Shown: one piece after another, positions 17,387 to 21,576 of the stretch
How positions within the stretch are numbered: position 1 is the stretch's first letter
How the letters are laid out: each line of letters opens with the position of its first letter
Assembly: GCA_032718475.1 (NCBI GenBank)
Contig: JAUCBJ010008191.1
Span: forward strand, 1-21,576
Reading direction: 5' to 3'
Origin: Nemertoderma westbladi
Taxonomy: Eukaryota; Xenacoelomorpha; Nemertodermatida; Nemertodermatidae
DNA length: 21,576 bases
Program-made: the position numbers and the translations under genes
Notes under the pieces: model-generated
Seen by the model: only the letters and a program-made list of their open reading frames with translations
The model's database searches: none
What the model was told of the DNA's origin: nothing

Positions 17387-18079
17387 TTACAATTTCGCTT
17401 TTTTCTTTGCCGCCAGTCTGTTCTTTTTTACTTGATCCTTGGCCTTGGCCATCAGATCTTCGAATTTACTGTCCACGACTTTGTTCAATGAGTTGGCGGT
17501 ACTGGATACGACCTCTCCGTCGCTCGGTTTGTAAGCCGCATTCGGGGGGGAAAACAACGTCATTTTCGTGACGTGAGGAAACAAAACGGGACAGGGCTGG
17601 ATCGCTTCGAGGTAGAATTCCTCGCGGATCGATTTGAGTCGTTCCACCGCCTTCCGTTGGCTTTCTACACAATTCTGCGTCTGGGACTGCTCCCTCATAA
17701 AGTATTTGTTCTGCTGTCTCTGCCAACTCTTCTCCAACAAGGCGACTGTAGTTGTATCCTCCGGACTCGGAATCGATGGAGTCTCCCTACTCCGTTCCGG
17801 ATCCAGGAGTCCCAAGTCCGTCTGGTTTTCCTCTATCGGTATCTCCTGCAGTCCCATCTTCTCTAACCGGCGTCGGAACTTCGCATCCCGTTTATTTCTT
17901 CTTTCCTCGAGGAGTTTCATGTAACGCGGGTCCATATAGCCTCGTACTTTCGCTTTCCCCGGCATCTTACAGCGCTCCGCAGACAGATGGATCTCCCGAC
18001 GATTTCCATAACGGTTTGGTGTTGTTGATACAAAAGACGTAAAAATTTTGTGTGAACGATTTCCAAGTAAAAGCGCCAT
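17387..18079 (-). CDS. MRPL40: Mitochondrial large-ribosomal-subunit protein mL40
   Basis: 230 residues in one exon, ATG at 18079-18077 to TAA at 17389-17387. mL40 is a metazoan-type component of the large subunit of the mitochondrial ribosome and has no bacterial counterpart. The family signature is in the second half: LLEKSWQRQQNKYFMREQ at about 114-131, a long charged helix QRKAVERLKSIREEFYLEAI (141-160), then the conserved turn LFPHVTKM...PPNAAYKPSDGE (166-189), which parallels the LFPF...PP...Y.PPEG end of vertebrate mL40. LEKMGLQEIPIEE at 72-84 matches the conserved LEK..QELIPIED region. The first 40 residues are basic and hydroxylated with few acids, as in a mitochondrial presequence. 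A Lys-rich C-terminal tail (about 215-230) makes it a little longer than the human protein. The frame is intact, so it is probably functional. Confidence 0.85.
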   Translation of the reverse strand: MALLLGNRSHKIFTSFVSTTPNRYGNRREIHLSAERCKMPGKAKVRGYMDPRYMKLLEERRNKRDAKFRRRLEKMGLQEIPIEENQTDLGLLDPERSRETPSIPSPEDTTTVALLEKSWQRQQNKYFMREQSQTQNCVESQRKAVERLKSIREEFYLEAIQPCPVLFPHVTKMTLFSPPNAAYKPSDGEVVSSTANSLNKVVDSKFEDLMAKAKDQVKKNRLAAKKKAKL

Positions 18080-18164
18080 TCTTCACATGAACAGGCAGCA
18101 CCGGTGACCGGTAAACTCAAATACAGTTGTACTGAAATGCAGAAATAGCAATCTAAATTATTAT

Positions 18165-18240
18165 TGTATTACAGTACTGCAGTATACCTGTATACTGACC
18201 GTACTGCAGTTGTACTGCAGTACTACGGGGTAGGGTACCG
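18165..18240. promoter_or_regulatory. Cluster of nested palindromes upstream of MRPL40
   Basis: Within 90-160 bp upstream of the MRPL40 ATG, TACTGCAGTA-type words recur. GTACTGCAGT-TGT-ACTGCAGTAC is a perfect 10-bp stem with a 3-nt loop, and AGTATA-CCTG-TATACT sits beside it. This could be a promoter element with dimer-binding sites or a cruciform-prone repeat. No core promoter motif can be assigned. Confidence 0.45.
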
Positions 18241-18253
18241 GTAGACATGAGAC

Positions 18254-18326
18254 TAAATCCTTTGAAGGGTATAGGGGCTGTTGCGCTGTCAGTCAGAGCG
18301 GTAACAGCCCATGGTGTAAGGATTTA
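18254..18326 (+). repeat. Long stem-internal loop-stem structure, possible structured RNA
   Basis: TAAATCCTT (18254-18262) pairs with AAGGATTTA (18318-18326). After asymmetric inner loops, GGGCTGTT (18275-18282) pairs with AACAGCCC (18303-18310), and CGCT pairs with AGCG inside. The shape resembles an H/ACA snoRNA hairpin with a guide pocket. A second weak stem (AACTATC/GATAGTT, about 18340-18380) is followed by six T. No H box or ACA box is evident, so I do not call a snoRNA. It lies about 175-250 bp upstream of the MRPL40 ATG. Confidence 0.4.
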
Positions 18327-18409
18327 CCCATGAGGCGCTAACTATCAGATAGTCTGCCCAGTTACAAGTTGCCCGATAGTTGTATTTTTTAAACCCTGAG
18401 TGTTGTTGA

Positions 18410-19035
18410 CGGAGTCTGTTACTTCCGAAATCGTTGATCATGGTGCCGGTGCCGGAATTCTGGCTTTAATTAAAAACACTGAACTGCTGAACGATGGTGG
18501 AATCTATGAAACCCGGCCGGATTCCTAATCCGAGGAGGCGACGGCTGGACGGAGTCAATTAAACGTAACAATGAAACGATCGCGATGGACAATGTACTGA
18601 TGGAGTCTATTCAATGTATCCAGAACGATACGATGGCGGCGGAGTCTATTACAGTATTAAACTGCCTTTGCCCTTCTACTTAAATGTGTATTTTATCCAC
18701 CTGTAAGTGTAATTTTATATATCTAATTATAACTTCTAATTAGGTATTTGTACCTAGGTGGTGTTCCCCCTGTTTATATTTTATTCTTTAAAATTAAACT
18801 GAGTGTTTTAAATAAATAAATAAATAAACACGCAACCAGATGATGGCGAAGTAATCTACAAAACAGAGAACGACAGGAAGGCGATGGAGTTTCTGAGTTT
18901 ATTAAACCCAGTAAGATGTGCATAGCGAAGCGATCGAGACGGATAACGGAGTCTATTACAGAATTAAACCTGGAACGAAGACGGTGGAATCTATAGGCAG
19001 ATAGGCCTAACCCTGGAACAATGCGAACAAGTCTA
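18410..19035. repeat. Degenerate recurring motif GGAGTCTATTACAGNATTAAAC
   Basis: Variants of a block (GATGGCGGAGTCTATTACAG then ATTAAACC and GGAACGA) recur at about 18412, 18494, 18547, 18598, 18638, 18882, 18946 and 18984. Spacing is irregular, and a 170-bp AT-rich insert (about 18670-18840) with AAAT repeats breaks the series. It may be an old tandem array or a decayed repetitive coding sequence. No long open frame survives. Confidence 0.5.
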
Positions 19036-19357
19036 CTCTAAAGTTAGACTAGACTGGTTTGTGAGATTAACTTGCCAATACTAACTCAATACAATTTGCT
19101 TTCTTCGAATTCCTAATAATTTATTTTAATCTTAATAATAAATTATTCAACATCAATTATTTTATAAGTCTTGTCAATGTATAAGATTGCTAAAGACTAA
19201 ATAGCTAACTTTAGGAAGATCTGCCTTATATTTTTAGAATTATTATAATTAATTTTGTTATGTTTATAATGAATTGTATCTTTTGACAGACTAATTGATG
19301 TGCGACCGTGATAATAAAATTAAATGGTGCCGAAATATTTTCACTTACTTAACTGCA
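19036..19357. other. AT-rich gene-free stretch
   Basis: No gene, RNA or repeat can be supported here. TAATAATTTATT-type words reflect base composition. Confidence 0.5.
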
Positions 19358-19463
19358 GGGGGGGGGGGGGGGGGGGGGGCAATCAATATTCTTCCCTCTC
19401 CAGGTGAAAATCGACGCAAATAACAGCTTGTTTACTACTAAAATAAAACTGCATCCTGTTCTA
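19358..19463 (-). repeat. Dispersed repeat with poly-G end (inverse copy of 3105-3215)
   Basis: It begins with 22 G (19358-19379) and continues with ATTCTTCCCTCTCCAGG and GCAAATAACAGC, the reverse complement of the copy at 3105-3215. The homopolymer is at the same end of both copies. Confidence 0.65.
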
Positions 19464-19736
19464 TAGGAAAAAACATTATAGGGGAAAACAAGATTACATG
19501 TTTACCAAGTTTGGTATAATTTAGTCAAAGATTGAATAAGTTACGATTTTAAATTATCAGTGGAGGGTGAAGGGCGGCCGGGCCAGGATTCAGTTATACT
19601 TGAATAAAGTATTGTGATTAAACCAAGCAGCCAAGGGATACGCGATATATGATACTGCTGTATAAGTTCATTGAATGACTGTTGATTTCGAAACATTTAA
19701 TTTCAAAACTATATAAATGTTAATATACAGATATAC

Positions 19737-20669
19737 ACCATGTCCCAGAATATAGTGTCGTAATTCAGTGACACGGCCCCCCCCCCTAATTTTTCTACAA
19801 ATCTTAATGAGATTGCATGAAATTTGAAACAGAGATAGTTCCACCTCCCGACCACTGAGTGGGTGAGCCAGAATTTTTATTTTTGTTTTCAATCTTTAGC
19901 TACAAGCGTTTAAAAACAGTGTCTCCGGCGATATTACACCAGTTGTACTGCAGTTATTCTTCTACCTTATAGCAGTTTGTTGGTACCGATGGAAAGCTGA
20001 CCATGCAAGGATTCCAAATATGTAAAAATATTTGAATTTGGTTGGGAAATAGCTGAGCTATGGGCGTTCGAAAGTTGCATGTATTTTCACCTCCAATGGG
20101 CTATTTTATTCTATTTTATAAATACACAGAATTCTGGAATATTTTATTTATTTCATAAATAGCTATGCATTAGTAATACAAATGCAAGTTAAACGGAGGA
20201 AAACAATTACCTGTAGTATACCTTGATAGTCAGTACTTGCGCTGCTGTTTTTTGCAAAATAAAATATTCCAGAATTCTGTGTATTTATAAAATAGAATAA
20301 AATAGCCCATTGGAGGTGAAAATACATGCAACTTTCGAACGCCCATAGCTCAGCTATTTCCCAACCAAATTCAAATATTTTTACATATTTGGAATCCTTG
20401 CATGGTCAGCTTTCCATCGGTACCAACAAACTGCTATAAGGTAGAAGAATAACTGCAGTACAACTGGTGTAATATCGCCGGAGACACTGTTTTTAAACGC
20501 TTGTAGCTAAAGATTGAAAGCAAAAATAAAAATTCTGGCTCACCCACTCAGTGGTCGGGAGGTGGAACTATCTCTGTTTCAAATTTCATGCAATCTCATT
20601 AAGATTTGTAGAAAAATTAGGGGGGGGGGCCGTGTCACTGAATTACGACACTATATTCTGGGACATGGT
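19737..20669. mobile_element. Long inverted repeat / foldback element, 413-bp arms
   Basis: The left arm (19737-20149) and right arm (20257-20669) are exact reverse complements apart from one base (T at 19886 against G at 20520, which would need A). They flank a 107-bp unrelated spacer. Even the internal run of 10 C is matched by 10 G. The outer ends read ACCATGTCCCAGAATATAGT and its complement. There is no coding capacity. Such an element could be a recent foldback DNA transposon, or its transcript would form a 413-bp hairpin able to feed the siRNA pathway. No convincing target duplication is visible: CAGAT occurs near both sides but does not abut the left arm. An inverted-chimera assembly error is the main alternative. 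Confidence 0.9.
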
Positions 20670-20796
20670 CAGATGGTGTAATGTTGGATTTTTTTTTGTA
20701 ATAATTAACAGATGAATTATATTTCATTAATTTATGTTTTTTATCTAATCATATTATTAAATAACGAAGCACAGAAATAATACTAAGATTGAATAT

Positions 20797-21495
20797 TTAA
20801 TGAAGGTACAGTACCGAATTGAATATTTGAATGGGAGAATCTTTTAGGCTCGTTAAGCCAAGGAATGCCTGTTCACCACCATGGGTGATCTTCCACAGTA
20901 AACCCATCCACTCTGTTTCCCCAAGTTGCCTTGGTTCCCAATCGACCACTGAAGGATGAAAGCCGGGGTTGGGCTAGGCTGCAGCATTTAACAGTTTAAA
21001 GCACTGTGCCCAAACAGTACTGCCCCCATCTAGGGATCGAACATTGAATATTTGAGATTGCATAAGATAGAGTATTGAATATTGAATATCTTCGGCCGTC
21101 ATCCCGTTGGTGACTGCATTGGCAACCATTTCGACAGTTTCGATTGGTTTCGGCTCTTCAGTCCCGAATAGACCGATGGTCGGCGTGGTTGCTGTCCCCG
21201 TGACTGAGGCTGCATTACCAACCAAAATTGCCATCTCCAGGCGTTGGAGCAGAAACTGGTGCGGTTCGTGGGTGGCACTGTGGAGACGAGCCCCGATCTC
21301 CTGAGGAAGGTGGATTTCTCTGGACCAGGCTGCCAGGGCGGCCAAAGGTCTCAAAGGCCACGGGGTGAAATAAATGGCCCGGTTCATTAGGTCGCGATAC
21401 TTAGAGTTTGTAATGCGCTCCGCCCCCTTAGCTGAGTGCCCCTCGGCAATGATGGTTTGTTGAAGGTGGCTGGGGGCCAGTGGATCTAGTAATAA
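20797..21495 (-). pseudogene. Open frame of unknown origin interrupted by one TAG
   Basis: The frame is free of stops from 21495 to a TAG at 20976-20974 and then, in the same frame, for 58 more codons to TAA at 20799-20797. The ATG at 21387 is a possible start, but protein-like sequence continues upstream (AKGAERITNSKYRDL) to an AG at 21487-21486 that could be a splice acceptor. Recognisable features are composition only: an Ala/Leu-rich helical part (WPLRPLAALAAWSREIHLPQ), a Thr/Val/Gly-rich middle, and a Trp-containing tail past the stop (DWEPRQLGETEWMGLLWK). It is clearly less AT-rich than its surroundings. I do not recognise a family. It may be a host exon, a transposon capsid-like frame, or an endogenised viral gene; none is established. 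The TAG suggests decay. Confidence 0.45.
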
Positions 21496-21576
21496 TTAAC
21501 ACAAAGATATGATTAGGTAGGCCTACGTGATATACTGTATTAATTTCTCAAACCAAACCTCCATTGACGTCAAATA

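Noticed and set aside
18254-18380. H/ACA snoRNA gene
   Set aside because: The first hairpin has a pocket-like shape, but no H box in the hinge and no ACA before the 3' end could be found.
19729-20674. CAGAT as target duplication of the long inverted repeat
   Set aside because: The left CAGAT is separated from the arm by four bases and the right one abuts it. With arms 99.8 percent identical, a real duplication should be exact and adjacent.
1-21576. CRISPR array, prokaryotic operon, or ribosome binding sites
   Set aside because: The window is eukaryotic. The direct repeats present are minisatellites without spacers of fixed length.

Overview
The window looks like nuclear DNA of an invertebrate animal, probably marine; the phylum cannot be fixed from sequence alone. 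The evidence is an AT-rich background with intron-containing genes, a nuclear-type tRNA-Cys(GCA), a mitochondrial ribosomal protein gene (mL40) with a presequence-like N-terminus, metazoan-style mobile elements (an LTR retrotransposon, a hAT-type element, foldback and MITE-like elements), long homopolymer tracts, and the recurring palindrome GTAGGCCTAC.

Layout. 1-3500 is AT-rich and gene-free, with foldback repeats near 1628-2083, a 40-bp tandem duplication, and a dispersed repeat ending in poly-C. 3523 to about 7430 (perhaps 7855) is a minus-strand gene for an unrecognised, probably disordered protein with a coiled coil, a proline-rich tail and two RVxF-like motifs. Its 2.1-kb intron holds a 29-30-bp minisatellite split by a 1.48-kb hAT-like element with a perfect 8-bp target duplication. 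The next intron holds a 14-bp minisatellite that abuts the splice acceptor. 8403-8474 is tRNA-Cys, followed by a perfect 17-bp hairpin. 8600-10738 has microsatellites and a 120-bp MITE candidate but no gene.

10739-15844 is one minus-strand Ty3/Gypsy-like LTR retrotransposon. Its 262-bp LTRs differ at only 2 positions, so the insertion is young. The coding part is nevertheless broken: a stop lies inside the Gag zinc knuckle, RNase H and the integrase N-terminus are missing with a frame change, and a stop lies exactly where the glutamate of the integrase DD35E triad belongs. A tRNA-like segment with intact A and B boxes lies in its 3' non-coding part. The element was probably already defective when it inserted and moved with proteins supplied in trans.

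17387-18079 (minus) is the single-exon MRPL40 gene. Its upstream region is rich in nested palindromes and a long stem-loop. 18400-19030 holds a degenerate dispersed motif. 19737-20669 is a long inverted repeat (two 413-bp arms differing at one position, 107-bp spacer), either a recent foldback element or a long dsRNA source. At the right edge, 20797-21495 (minus) is a GC-richer open frame of unknown identity, interrupted by one in-frame TAG.

The host genes show no sign of working together. The main story is repeated recent invasion by mobile DNA around two ordinary genes.
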